Notes: generated from the sequence alone by a model not told the origin. A stretch of DNA of 64,000 nt from Plasmodiophora brassicae (GCA_039704465.1 JASFAU010000010.1:1116001-1180000); one strand, 5' to 3'. Shown: positions 38,034-50,500, numbered from the stretch's first letter. Made by a program: numbers and translations.

Positions 38034-39485
38034 ATGGACACTCGTGGAACCCAACGCAACCGCGATCACCAGGACCCCGACGAGGAGCCATTGAACACAC
38101 ACCCTTATCGGCGCTGACCAGCACGATCGCGGCGATCGTAGCAGAGGCGCTCCAGGCACAGCGCGCCGACATCGACGCCATGCTCCGGCAGCAGCGCGCT
38201 GAGATCTTGGCGCAGGTCGCCGCCAGCCCGTCCATCGTCCCCAAGACCGGAACCGTTGATCCTGATCGACCGCCGACTCCCTTGTCGACCATATCGTACT
38301 CGACACCAGTCCGGCTGCACACGTTCACGGGCGATGACTCGGTCGATCCAATGTCTGCGACGACGTGGTTCGACGAGTTTTGCCGCTTCGCTGACGCGGA
38401 TCCGACGTCAACGGCACCGCTGTCGAATGCGGCCAGGAGCCTGTTGGCGTCGAGCCTGGACGGCGTGGCGCTGAAGCTGTACGTGGCTATCAAGCCATCG
38501 TCCCCGCAGGCCCTCAAGACAATGCTCCTGGAGAACTTTCCGGAGATCACTGCCGCGCGCGCCAAGGCTGAATTCGACGCCCTGCGCCAGACGGGCCCGT
38601 TTGCCGGGCATCTCGTGGAGTTTCGTCGCCGCTACTTTGTCGCTGTCGCCCGCGACCCGGACTGCCGTCTAAGCGACTCCTCGCTGGCCGAGAAGCTGCG
38701 CACATCGCTGACCCCTGCGCTGGCCGAGGAGCTGTACAAGTGGCAGCTGCGCAGCTTCTCCGCCATGGTGGATAAGGCGGTCCACTGGCGCCGCTGTTCC
38801 CGGTGCCGTCGACTGCGATTTTGAACGTGGCCACAAGCGCGCTGCAGCCGCTGACCGACGAGGAGCGGGACCGTTGTCGCCGCGAAGGCCGCTGTTTTCG
38901 CTGTCGCGAACCGGCACACATGGCGAACCAGTGCCCCCGGTTCCAGCCGGGAAATGTTCGCGGGTGATCCGAGCCGGGTTCGCGGATCGCCCACTACATG
39001 ACGACATTCTTGAACCCGATTGCCTCTTTATCTCTTCTATTTATTCCAGCGTACGATTCGTCCCGTCTGTCACTGTCCCCATTCAGCTATTTATCGCATC
39101 ACGTGTCATCTCGACTAAGGCCCTTATCGATTGTGGCGCTACGCCTTCGTTCGTCGACTGGTCCTTCGCTCGGTCGAACGACATTCCCTGCGTTGCGAAG
39201 CAGCAGGCGATTGCTGTCAAAGTGGTTGATGGCAGGGCCCTACCGCCGGTGTCGCAGGAGACGCTACCCATGGCTGTGAGGGTCGACGGTCAGTTCCAGG
39301 ACAGCAACTTGATTTTGAATGTGATCCGCGCTCCCAACCATCCCATCCTTCTCGGGATGCCGTGGCTCGAACGCCATAATCCGGTGATCGACTGGCGTCA
39401 GCGATCTGCTGCCCGCCGTGACTCGGCGACCCCAACATCGACACCGGCTCCGCCACGTCGCTCACCTCTACAGTATCGACGCTAG
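38034..39485 (+). pseudogene. gag: Chromovirus D gag and protease (frameshifted)
   Basis: Gag: VRLHTFTGDDSVDPMSATTW, FDALRQTGPFAGHLVEFRRR; zinc knuckle CFRCREPAHMANQC near 38,895. Protease: STKALIDCGATPSFVDW, PNHPILLGMPWLERHN. The first ATG (38,034) is out of frame with the capsid, and capsid and knuckle/protease lie in different frames, so at least two indels are present. Confidence 0.85.
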
Positions 39486-39499
39486 ACAAGGTCGACCCC

Positions 39500-42400
39500 A
39501 TGATTCCGGTAGGCGAGAGCCGAGTCGCTGAGGGAGCTTCTCGCCCGTCGGATCCTCCTGCGTTCACCTTGGACCAGCGCTCCGATGCCTGCTCTCCGCG
39601 TCAACAGCGAACTGATGGCGGTCCCGTCTTGTCGGCCGTGACCCACACCCCAGCCTCTGTGGCGGCTGAATCGTGGGTCACATCTGGCCTTCGATTATGT
39701 TTTGTGGGCCTGTGGCTGGTTTGCATAGCGCTACTGCCTCTCCTTGTCTGTCTCTGCTCCGGCGCCCTTGTCGCCTGGATCTTTCGGCTCGCGCTACTGG
39801 GATGCGGTTTCGGCGCTTGTTTCGCCTGGAGTTCCTTGTCCGCACCCCTGAACGGTTGCCGACCCACCGTCCGCGATGGGCCTGTCAACCCAGCCGCGAC
39901 CGAGGGCCCCGCGTCTGCAAACGTGGCCACGTCGTCGACTTCTGCCGCGAGTCTATCTCCAGTTCGATCCGGTCATTCGTGCGATCGCCGGCCAGCCGAA
40001 TGGCGTGGTGGGTGCCGCCGCCCACCCCTTAGCCGGCGCAGCATGGCAACCGTTACCACCGAGGCCGCAACCCCGACTACATCTCCCGATGCGTTATGGG
40101 TTCGGCGCGGTGTCGTCTTATGGGGTCTGCTTCGCGATGCTCGCCAGCAACTTTCCGAACGGCAAGCGGCTACTCAGATCCTCGCCTCGGCAGCCCTCCT
40201 GCGCGCATGGGAAACCAGGCGAGACGCTGCCTTTGAGGCCTGGCTGGACACTTCACCTTGTGACCGGACACCTTGGCCGCCTTTCGACGAACCTGCGTCC
40301 GCGACCGGGGTGGATTCCGACGCCCACGACGACGAAGTCGTTGGTGCTGCAGCCGTGCCGCAAGACCCCGCATGCATCGACGTTTGCGCGCTCGATATCG
40401 ATGCATTCCTGGATGCGGCTGCGGAGGACGGTTCGGCGTGTTACGCGGTCCACACGATGTGGACACCGCTCGAAGAACCAGACGACTCGCCCCATCTTCC
40501 AGACAAGTACGCTGAGTTTACGGATGTCTTCGACGAAACCGGGGCCACGTCCTTACCTGCTCATCGCCCATACGACTGTTGTATCGACCTGAAACCGGAC
40601 ATGGAATCCCCGTTTGGTCGCTTGTACGGGCTATCTCCGAGGGAAAAAGTTGCATTCAAACAGTACCTGAAGGCAAACTTGGAATCGGGGTTCATTCGTC
40701 CATCGAAGTCGTCAGCGGGGGCACCGATCCTCTTCGCAAAAAAGAAGGATGGCTCTCTCCGCCTCTGTGTCGACTATCGGGGCCTGAATGCGGCTACCGT
40801 GAAGAACCGCTACCCGATACCTCTCATCGACCAGATCCTGGCGCAACTGAGCGCGGCGCGCGTGTTCACGAAGATTGACCTTCGTGGCGCTTACAACCAG
40901 ATCCGTATCCGTGACGGTGACGAATGGAAAACCGCGTTCCGCACGCCATACGGCCTGTTCGAGTACCTGGTGATGCCTTTCGGGCTGTCCAACGGCCCGG
41001 CAGCATTTCAAGGCTTTATGAACGATCTATTCCGGGATTATGTTGACGTATTCGTTGTCGTCTATCTCGACGACATCCTCGTGTTCTCTCGCGACGCACA
41101 GGAGCACGAACGGCACGTTAAACTCGTCCTCGACCGCCTACGACAGGCCAATCTGAGCGCGAAGCTTTCGAAGTGCTCCTTCGACGCTCGGGAAGTCGAG
41201 TTCCTGGGCTACGTCATCTCCGCTGCAGGAGTTCGCCTCGATCAGTCAGTCCCGTGTGGATACCATATTGGCGTGGGAACCCCCAAGGACGCGAACGGCG
41301 TCCGCGTCTTCCTGGGCTTCGCGAATTTCTACCGCAAATTCATTCCTCACTTCGGCGAGATTGCTCTACCGTTAACCAATCTTACTCGTGAAGACGTCGC
41401 CTTCCGCTGGACTGATCGGGAACAGGACGCCTTCCGCTCCTTACAAGCCGCCTTTACGTCGGCCCCAGTCCTGGCCCACTTTCACCCCGATCGGCCCTGC
41501 GAGGTGGAGACCGACGCGTCGGACTTCGCTATTGCTATGGTCCTCTCCCAGCGGGACGCGGACGATGAGCTGCGACCACTCGCGTTCTACTCTCGTAAGT
41601 TGACGAAGGAGGAGCTCAACTACAAGATTCACGATAAGGAGATGTTAGCGATTGTTCAGTCGTTTGAGAAGTGGCGCCAGTTCCTCGATTCCGCGCAGCA
41701 CCAGACCCTGGTCCACAGTGATCACCGGAACCTGGATTACTTCCTCAGCACGCAGAAACTCTCCCGGCGGCAAGCGCGGTGGTCCGAGCTGTTGGGCGAA
41801 TTCGATTTTCGTATCCAACACCGCCCTGGACGACTTCACGGAAAGGCGGACGCCCTGTCCCGTCGACCAGAGTACCAGCCCTCGCGCGAGGAAGAAGAGA
41901 TGGTCCAACGCTCCCTCCGCATGCTGTCTCCGGACCATTTTCTTCCCGGCCCGCTCGGGCATACCATCAGCGCCTTGCAGCCGGAGAACAGCTCGGTACC
42001 CTTGATTGAGCGCATTCGGCGGCAGCAGGCGACGGATGCCTATGTCGCGAAGATGAAGGCACTCGTCGACACTCCGAAAGGACGCCGCTTCCGATTAATC
42101 GACGGCCTGCTCTACAGGGATCACCGTCTCATCGTTGTCGGGGACGATTGCAAGCTCGAGATCCTTCAGATCTTGCATGACTCGCCCGCCGCTGGTCATC
42201 TCGGTTTGTGGAAGACTTTGCGCTTAGTCCAACGCGAGTTCTGTGCCAGCTCCGGTCGTATGTCAAGGACTACGTCGCGTCCTGTGACACCTGCCGGCGA
42301 TGTAAGATACCACGTCACAAGCCCGCTGGCCTTCTTACACCGTTACCACTTCCGACAGCGCTCTGGTCGTCCATTTCGATGGACTTCATCGTCAAACTTC

Positions 42401-43475
42401 CACGATCCATCGGGTTCGATTCAATACTGGTGGTTGTTGATCGTTTCTCTAAGATGGCGCACTTCATCCCATGTAACGAGACGACGACGGCGGCCCAGCT
42501 GGCGGACCTGTTCCTCTGCAACATCTTCCGTTTGCACGGGCTGCCGACCGACATCGTCTCCGACAGGGGACCCCAGTTCATATCGAAGGTTTGGAAGCAA
42601 CTGCTGAACCGGCTCGGTGTCCAGCGGAATCTGTCTTCGGCGCGTCACCCAGAATCGGATGGCCAAACGGAGCGGGTCAACCAGACCTCGAGCAGTACCT
42701 ACGAACGTACGTAAATTTCCAGCAGGATGATTGGGCCTCTTGGTTGCCCATCGCCGAATTCGCGTACAATGACGCCTGTCACTCATCAACGGGGATGTCC
42801 CCGTTCTTCGCCAATTACAGGTATCACCCGGCGTTCCACGATCTACGATCGCGAACCTCCTCATCTTCGAATCCGTCAGCGGATGAGCGCGCGGAGTTCC
42901 TGCACACGCTACGCACAGTGCTGAAGCAGAACCTGTCCAACGCGATCCACGCGATGAAGCGCTTCGCCGATGCTCTTCGCAGCCCGCACCCGTCCTACAA
43001 GCCCGGCGATCTGGTAATGCTACGGAAGGGGGCCTTACGAACGGGCCGACCTTGTGACAAACTCGACGTCCGTATGTTAGGCCCATATCCCGTAGCGAAA
43101 GTCATCAACGCCGTTGCGTACGAGCTCGAGTTGCCGCCGACCTGTCGGATCCACAATGTGTTCCATGCGTCCCTTCTGGAACCGTACGTCGCCAGCGTCA
43201 TACCCGGCCGCCACCAGCCGCCACCAGATCCTATCGTGGTCGATGGGGAGGCGGAACCCCTCTACCTAGTCAACAACATCCTGGACTCAAGGTACCGACG
43301 GGGGCGTCTTCAGTATTTGATCGATTGGGAGGGCTACCCGCCGTCCGAGAGGACATGGGAACCGGCCGGAACGCTTTGTGGCACGGGAGGGATGGATCAA
43401 GCAATAGCAGAGTTCCACACTCTCCACCCGGCGAAACCTGGACCCGCACAACGGCGCCGGAAAACGTCCCGTTAA
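39500..43475 (+). pseudogene. pol: Chromovirus D pol (RT, RNase H, integrase, chromodomain)
   Basis: One frame to about 42,230 holds a spacer with two hydrophobic stretches (residues about 64-110), RT (SGAPILFAKKKDGSLRLCVD, VVVYLDDILVFS with the normal Y-L-D-D), RNase H (TDASDFA, HSDHRNLDYFL) and the integrase zinc region. Frameshifts near 42,230 and 42,690 separate the integrase core (SMDFIVKLP, SDRGPQF, PESDGQTERVNQ) and the C-terminal part with chromodomain (YLIDWEGYPPSERTWEPAG), which ends at 43,475. Confidence 0.9.
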
Positions 43476-43489
43476 CAGGACAGTCGTAG

Positions 43490-43585
43490 TGTCAGGCGTC
43501 GACATAGCAGGTCGGCGCCGGAATAAAGTCCGTGCGAGCGGGGACCGACGGCAGTGGGTCAACGCGTCGTCGTATAGTCGTGACA
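43490..43585 (+). repeat. 3' LTR of chromovirus D
   Basis: 96 bp, TGTCAGGCGTCGACATAG...TAGTCGTGACA. The 5' copy is 37,920-38,015. Holds GGAATAAAG as the only AT-rich motif, and a CCGACGGCAGTGGG near-hairpin. Confidence 0.92.
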
Positions 43586-43665
43586 CTGAGCATGAGCTTT
43601 CGGCCATTTCGACGCAATGGCAGGTAGAAGTTCGTCGACAACTTTACGCCGAAAGACATCTTTGG

Positions 43666-43987
43666 TGTAGACCGGACCGCCCACTAGGCCACGAGAGCAG
43701 CTGCTCTCGTGGCCCAGTGGGCGGTCCGGTCTACAAAACATCTCACCGACGGGAGTTCGAGCCTCCTCGAAGTCCGCCGTGGACGGAGAGTTTTGGGGAG
43801 GATGGTAGATAGTACGGACGCGCCAGGCACGAGAGCAGGTCTGCGAGTCGTCTACACGGGTAGGCGGCGGACATCGCTCGATCGTCGGGGGGCTCGAGCT
43901 TCCCCGGTGAGATGTTTTGTAGACCGGACCGCCCACTAGGCCACGAGAGCAGCTGCTCTCGTGGCCTAGTGGGCGGTCCGGTCTACA
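43666..43987. mobile_element. Foldback element with palindromic termini, TSD TTGG
   Basis: 322 bp. Each end is itself a 70-bp near-perfect palindrome (43,666-43,735 and 43,918-43,987: TGTAGACCGGACCGCCCAC...GGTCTACA). The 182-bp interior begins AAACATCTCACCG and ends with its inverted copy. TTGG at 43,662-43,665 and 43,988-43,991. No coding capacity. 5'-TGTAG ends and 4-bp TSD would fit a non-autonomous Ginger- or retroviral-integrase-type DNA transposon, but no autonomous partner is seen. Confidence 0.82.
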
Positions 43988-44895
43988 TTGGTTATGGACT
44001 TAACGCACTTCGTTTCAACAGTACCAGATGGCCGGTTCTTGCTGCTTCGGCGCGCGGTTTGCTGCTCAACGAAAGGGAAGCATCCGATCTTCCCGTCAAA
44101 CCAAGTGCCGTTAACATAATCCAGACGGGGACGAGCAACCGCCACTAGGAACATCGCATGCGTGAGATAGTTAATGTTGGTCGAAGTTCGACATGGATCA
44201 TCCTCCCCCGGGGCCATGTAGTAGCTCGAACTCGTCTCCGTCATATTATTGAACTGCTTTTTTCGTCGGCGTGGATGAGATTGGACATGTCACAGAAGTG
44301 TGGTGTTCCGAGCAACGTGCTGGTTGCATCGACGAAACGTACGCAATAGAGCTGCCGCAGCAGTTTGTGAAACGGCGTCAGATGCGGTTTGAGCCGAACG
44401 CTGTGATGCACGATGCACCCTTCTTTAACGCGGCGGCTGACAGTGGAGACGGGCATGGCGAGTGCGCCGGCAAGCGCTCTTATACTCTTTCGACGACTGT
44501 GCGGGATTGCCATCAGCACACCAGGATTGACCAGATTTTTGGCTCGTCCAGCATGGCCACGCTTCCTCGACTTTACGTTGGCCATTCGCGCGCCGGTATC
44601 GAGAGACTCCACCGCTCGAGCCCAGATACGACTCACCGTCGCGACTGAGACTTCGAAAACCCGGACTGCCTCGCTCATGCGGCCGTGGTCTAGCCGCCAC
44701 TCTCCGTCGCAGTACTGTAAGAGATATTCGTACACCTCCTGTCTCTGGTCGTTGGTCAGATTGGGTCTGCGGTTGGTCCCCTGGACACGACGTTCAGGTG
44801 CTGGAGCTTCGGGGAACGACATGCAGCCTCCACGCAGTTCGAAGCGCCCGCCAAAAAAAAATCAAATTTGCAAAAGAAGTGGTACGGAGGAAGTA

Positions 44896-46165
44896 GATCG
44901 TAGTGACTGAAACAGGACCGGATGGCCTTCATTCTCGTAAGTTGCGCAGCCAGACATTCTTTCGGGAACTGGTTGGCCAAGGCTTTGACGTTGACGTGTG
45001 GCCGCTCATTTTCACGGGAGGATGCGGGGATGACCGTTATTACGCTGATGACTGCTTTGCAGTAGATGGATAATTGAAGGGGTTAGTGGAACGAGCGGTC
45101 GTGTAATATCTGGAATGTTCAGTGGAGAATACCGTATAGACGTGCAAGCCTCATGCTAGGTGGCAGTCCTATTGTATATAATGATGGGCCGTGAGTGAGT
45201 AGGAATACCATTCCACATGTATCTACTTTAGCGGGACCAGGGTATGACCGAACCGTCAGAATTCGTCGACCGTAAAAGTCACCGCCAAATCGGACATTTG
45301 CGTAGACAAAAGCTGGCACCAAAGTGCGCAGAGTGTCCACGTAGTGTCCGCCGTGAAATGTACGGACACTTGCCAAGTGTACGTGGGACACTATCTTTGG
45401 CGATGAAGTACTCGGCCTGTATTGCGAGTCTTGTGAAGAACACAAAATCATCTTCTTATGCACGTCTAGATTTACATTATGACCTGCCGATGATAAAAAT
45501 TCAATAAGACAAGGGTGAGAAAAACGCTGACAAACAACCCGGCGCATCGCGAGTGTACCGAAGTGTACAGCCGCAGCACTTGATATAAAAATTGATATTA
45601 CTGTTTGTCAAGTATCCCAATTAAAAGAGGAGAGCTCTACATTATGGTATTCTGTTCAAGCATAGTCGACTTCTCAGTCAGCCAGTTTACTCTAGTGAAC
45701 TCGAGGGAGTGCAGTGACACGTGATTCTGTAGTGTCCGCCGTGAAATGTCCGCGAGTGTCCATGTAACTACAGAGACACTTGCGCCCCGTCGAAGTCCGG
45801 ACTGGCCAAATGGATCCTGGGCGTACTTGTGACTGGTCAGCAATCAGTCAATCACTCCAACCTCAACAGGCTGCGTTGGATGATGGGCTTTGCAGCAGAG
45901 AACCAGTTCCGGCGTAGTTATGTTTCAGAATACTCTCTTTCAGTACAACCTGGACAATGCTATCAACAACGAATGCCATAATTCTTATGCACACGTATTT
46001 ATTACAGATATCTTCTGTACGCGATGCGCGCGTTTCCACATCACATGCAAAAAATCGTGCATTCCCGCATCCTCCGGCGAGAACGCTGATCGTAATCGAA
46101 CACTTGAGGGACGCGGCCTTCTCGTTCATCCTCGACAATCATGTTGTGTAGGATTATGCAGGAGG
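44896..46165. other. Harbinger internal sequence, noncoding
   Basis: Between the mariner insertion and the transposase 3' end. No supported frame. Contains two copies of AGTGTCCGCCGTGAAATGT (about 45,344 and 45,732) and a hairpin-prone AGTGTCCACGT / ACGTGGGACACT pair at 45,330-45,395; probably a small degenerate insertion. Confidence 0.35.
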
Positions 46166-47218
46166 TTATGATACTGGACAACTTGGCGCGAACCATTGCC
46201 TGGCTGGGTTTCGTAGAATCTCGAATCGGCTCTGGATTACTTCGAACGCTCGTTGAACGTCTTTGCGGGCACCTTCTTGGCGTTTCGCGAATCGCTTCTG
46301 CTTGGCATTCTGCGGTTCAGCAATAGTCGGTATGAAGATGGACCACTTGGGGTAGATCCCATCCGTAAGGAAGTACGGTTGAGAGTAGTGGTTACCAGCG
46401 ACAGTGTACGGCACTTGAGGCAAGTCGTCGTTAATGATAGCGTGCATTAGTGGAGATCGCTGTAAGACGTTGACGTCGTTCATTGAGCCAGGCATGCCAA
46501 AGAAAGCATGCCATATCCATAGATCACGCGACGCAACGGCTTCAAGGATAATCGAAGTTCCCTTAACCCCTTTGTAGGCGGCTTGCCAGGCTTTAGGACA
46601 CTTATCCCATTCTCAGTGGTAGCAATCGAGGGACCCTATCATACCTGGGAAGCCTCGGCGACAGTTTTCTTTCATCAGCCTCTGGACGTCTTCTTGTGTC
46701 GGCGTCCGCAGGTATTTTCCTCCATACTTGGCGATAACAGCGGAACAGAAGTGCTCCAGGCATTCGTTAGCAGACGATTCGCCTATACGCACGTACTCGT
46801 CGACATAGTCGGCAGTCACCCCGTAGCTGAGGATTCGGATGGCCGCCACCACCTTCTGCAAAGGGCTCAACCCTGGATTGCCCAAGGCGTCAACCTTCTG
46901 CTGAAAATAGTCGTCTTGCTCCAGAACGCCAGCGACGATCTTCAGGAACAGTCGCCGCCTCATCCTGAAGCGACGTCGAAACAAGCGGTCGTTATAAACG
47001 GGTTTTTTGCAGAAGTAGTCCTTGTAAATCCTAGCATGACCATCAACAGGGTCACGTTCCCTGACAGACATCGTGTGAGTAACATGTCCGATCCGGTATC
47101 TGATTCTTGACCTATGCATACAGATTGGGAGACCGTCCAGGCCTCGAGCCGCCAAACTTTCTTGCAGGCTCGCAGGACGATAGGAAGGAGAGCATTGTAT
47201 GCGCTGCTCCCAGATCAT
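46166..47218 (-). pseudogene. Harbinger DDE transposase (one nonsense codon)
   Basis: Minus strand. MSVRERDPVDGHARIYKDYF, FRRRFRMRRRLFLKIVAGVL, GLSPLQKVVAAIRILSYG and PGMIGSLDCYH (first Asp), then a TGA, and in the same frame EWDKCPKAWQAAYKGVKGTS, ILEAVASRDLWIWHAFFGMP, GSMNDVNVL (second Asp) and VQRAFEVIQSRFEIL (third, Glu). The TGA sits where plant and oomycete relatives carry Trp (DCMHWEWKNCP pattern), so a single TGG to TGA change is the only clear lesion seen in the coding part. Confidence 0.88.
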
Positions 47219-47318
47219 CCTCGACCCAACTTTGTTGACGGAATCGTTTCAGCCATCGAGATCTTCCACGACCAGTCCCCATTGCAGAGATGATGTGGGG
47301 CCCGCCACCACCAACCAT

Positions 47319-47506
47319 TGTAGAGCGGGGCTCTATATTTAGCGTCTCGTGCCCGACCTCAAGATGCTGCTGTCCTGAGGAGGGGGTCCTGCTGTCCTGA
47401 GGAAAGGGGGCCTGCACGGATTTAGCTCCACTGTGATGGCAGGGCCGACGCCGTGGATGGGATGGATGATAAAGCTCATTGGGATATTGGCTCGAGACTG
47501 ACTACA
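47319..47506 (+). repeat. 5' LTR of element B
   Basis: 188 bp. The first 24 bp hold an AGAGC/GCTCT inverted pair and a TATATTTA box, so transcription would start very near the LTR's left end. A CTGTCCTGAGGA repeat occurs twice. Confidence 0.9.
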
Positions 47507-47569
47507 GTGCGCACTCTGTCTGATCCCACACGTCTGACTTCGTCCCGCACCACGTCGAGACGCTGCGCC

Positions 47570-50500
47570 ATGGCATCGGAGAAGACGTCCAGCACGGACG
47601 AGCATATTGGTGTCAAGGACGCGGATGTCAGCATCCTGCCACGGGTCGCGAAGTTGGACTCCACATCCATCTTGAAGTTGAAAGAGCAGTACGATCGATG
47701 TTGTGCAGTGGTGATCGACCGTGAGGGCAACCGTCCGGAAGCCGCGAGGATCAAGCCTCAAGCGATACGATTCTGCTTTACCACGCCGCAGCTGACCTGC
47801 ATCGCGTTGAATCACCTGTTCCTGACCAATGTCGACCTGCTGACAGAGGACGACCTGGAAGGATGGATCGAAGCGCAGATCAAAAAAGCTTCCAGCGAGT
47901 CATGGCCTGACGACCCAAGACATTGAGGCCAAAATCGCGAGTGAGCTGTCGATGGACACCAGCCTCCCGACTCTGAGGGATCAAGTTCAGTCGATCCTGG
48001 ACCGCATGACTGAAATCCAGTGGAGACGAGGCTGGCAGCACATGCGCGAAACAGTCGGTGGGCGTAGAGCCCTTGGCCGTTTGCTGGTTGATACGCTTCA
48101 ACCATGGAGGCTACGTGACTTCACAAGGCACTGGGTCAAGGAGGACAAGTCCAAGCGCGGGGGACCTGAAGGCGATTATGAAGCAAGTGCAGGAGTGGAT
48201 CGCGCACAAGGTCGCTGTCAACGGTTCCGCCCAGATTGGTGGCGTATCCAAGAAGACCTGCGCCGAGCTTCGTCTGAACGACCGCAGCCACAAGTATCAG
48301 GTGGCGATCACGTCGGGGGGACGACGCGTTCGGGAACATCGTCCTCCTCCTCTGAATCGGCCGACCCGTCGCGTGAGCAGCAGACACCTGCTACGAAGGT
48401 CAAGTCGCCTGGAGAACCAACGGTACAGTTCATACCCCCTAGCGTGTCGACGGCCGAGAATGAGACAGCGTCGAGCACGAAGTGGACACGCGACACTGCA
48501 GCTGAACGTAAAGGCGCCAAGATCACGTGTTGGAACTGTGCGGGGCCGCACAGTTTAAAGGAGTGTCCGACGAAGCCGTCCAAGGAGAAGTGCTATGAGC
48601 TTGTTCGCGCCAACCATCGCCCGATAAAGATCCAGAAGACTAACGGGTACGCTGAGACTGTCGATGATCTACAACGCGTAGTGCTGGAAGGCATACGTGT
48701 TCCGTACGAGTTGGATTCCGGCTGCCGCGGAGGCAACATCATGCCTGGCCATATCGCTGTCCAGTTGAAAGAGGCCACGTTCCGTGACGTTCAGCAACGA
48801 GACGTCACCTCAGCAGAAGGCAAAGTTATCGGAACCATAACGCGCACGGTGCAAGTTCCAATCACGATCCTGGAGACCGAAGTTGGCAATTTGACGCTGT
48901 ATCATGTGACCTACTACGTTTGCGACGAGATTCCTGTGATCCTGTTCGGTGACAATCTGCTAACGACTCTCGGCATCAATCCGCGTCAGCAACTCGAGAA
49001 CATCATCGCGTCAGGATGCACCAAGATGGATACGCTCTCAGGATGTGCCGCAGTCGATGTCGATTGTATCGAGACCGTGAGGCGAATTGCCGCGAGAATG
49101 GCAACGTTGCGAGGAGATCACTACCCAGTACCAGAGTCGGACTCTATGGAACCATCGTCAAGTGAAGTTGACTTGGGACCGATAAATGCTCACGAGATCG
49201 AAGCTTCTTGTAACCGGATGGTACACCAAGCACGTCTCAATGGCATGTCTCGTCAAGGAGTTGCTAAGCTACGATTGATCTTGCGACGACATCTGAACGA
49301 ATTCCGCACGCGTCTGGGTCAAGACAAGCCTGTCGATGTCGAACCGATGGTAACACAACTCAATCAGGACGCTACTCCGTACCGGTGCAAGCCTCGGTTC
49401 TACAATCCTAAGCAGAAGGAGTTCCTAGACGACATGATCAGTATGCTGAAGGAGAACGGTCTTGTCTACATGAACATGAACTCGCGATGGGCAAGTCCAG
49501 TCCTAGTCGTCAAGAAACCGAAAGGCGATGGCTATCGTCTATGTGTCGATCTTCGCCAAGTGAACGCACGGTGTGTTCCCACAGCATGGCCGATGCCGAA
49601 TGTTGAGGCTGTTACGCGCAAGCTCTCCGGCATGACTTGTTTCTTCACGATTGATGCTTTCAAGGGCTTCTGGTTGATGCCTTTGGCTAAGGAGTGTCAG
49701 GAAATCTTCAGCTTCATGACGGACGACGCTGTATTCACGCCTACGAGGAGCATTCAAGGGGGAATGAATTCGGCGGTTCAGTTCCACGCCCGAATGGCTG
49801 CTATCTTCGACGACATGAAGGAGAATTTGCTCATCTGGATTGACGAGATACTCGGATTCGCGAGGTCGGAGGAAGACCTTCTTCATCAACTGACACGAGT
49901 GTTGGAGCGGTGTCGCGAGCGCAACCTGAAGCTGAACCCGAACAAGTGCACGTTGTTCGCTCGCGAGTTGAAGTGGTGCGGCAGGATATACTCGCGAGAA
50001 GGAGTTCGGCATGATCCAGAACGCATCGAGGCGCTGACCAGCATGCCACGCCCGAAGACCGCTAAGGACCTGCAGCAGTTTCTGTGGGCGGCCAACTGGA
50101 TGCGTACCCACGTACCCGGCTACGCAAGTATAGTACGACCGCTGCAAGAGCTGCTTGACATTGCCAACGAGGAGCTGATGCGCATTCGATCATCACCGCC
50201 ATCATGTGTCTCGCTGGACGCACTGGGCTGGTCCGATCAGCACAGCAAGTCATTCGAGGACGTGCGCTTCGCTTTGATTCAACACGTTCAGCTGGCATTT
50301 CCGAAGGAGGATTATCAGACCTGTCTGTTCACGGACGCCAGTGATGCAGCATGGTCGGCGGTGGTTACGCAGATCCCGATGGAGGACGTCAACCTGCCTG
50401 TATGCGAACAACGACATGTACCTCTCGCATTCTAGGGCAAGCGCTTCTCAGGTGCAGAGATCCGATGGCCTACGATCGAGAAGGAGGCAGCCGCGATCAT

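Larger units (their letters stand above)
37920..43585 (+). mobile_element. Ty3 chromovirus D, TSD CTGAG
   Basis: 5,666 bp with very short 96-bp LTRs (37,920-38,015 and 43,490-43,585; three differences). 5-bp TSD CTGAG (37,915-37,919 and 43,586-43,590) inside the mariner transposase. Belongs to the same general group as chromovirus 1 and 2 in the window. Confidence 0.93.
37453..44822 (-). pseudogene. Mariner-type transposase, in three pieces
   Basis: Minus strand. N-terminal piece 43,992-44,822: helix-turn-helix (LTNDQRQEVYEYLLQYCDG, SVATVSRIWARA) and the first catalytic region (IHADEKSSSII). Middle piece 43,591-43,661: KDVFRRKVVDELLPAIASKW. C-terminal piece 37,453-37,914: IWLQSDGATCHI (second Asp) and PPNSPDLNVLDLDYFKSIQ (third Asp). 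The pieces line up with no loss when the two insertions and one copy of each TSD are removed. Confidence 0.88.
37163..44893 (-). mobile_element. Tc1/mariner element (Stowaway-like ends), TSD TA
   Basis: Ends CTTCCTCCGTACCACTTC with a near-perfect inverted copy at 44,893; TA at 37,161-37,162 and 44,894-44,895. Similar to the CTCCCTCCGT ends of plant mariner/Stowaway elements. Core length about 1.73 kb after removal of a chromovirus (37,920-43,585) and a foldback element (43,666-43,987). Inserted between the two Harbinger genes. Confidence 0.92.

Noticed and set aside
43666..43987. The TGTAGACC palindromes as LTRs
   Set aside because: Each is self-complementary, too short, without primer site or polypurine tract; they behave as terminal inverted repeats.
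47880..48400. Programmed frameshifting in the A-family gag-pol
   Set aside because: Each copy shifts at a different place (A1 near 12,405, B near 47,886 and 48,165, C near 54,258), mostly in homopolymers or dinucleotide runs; these are decay, not a conserved signal.
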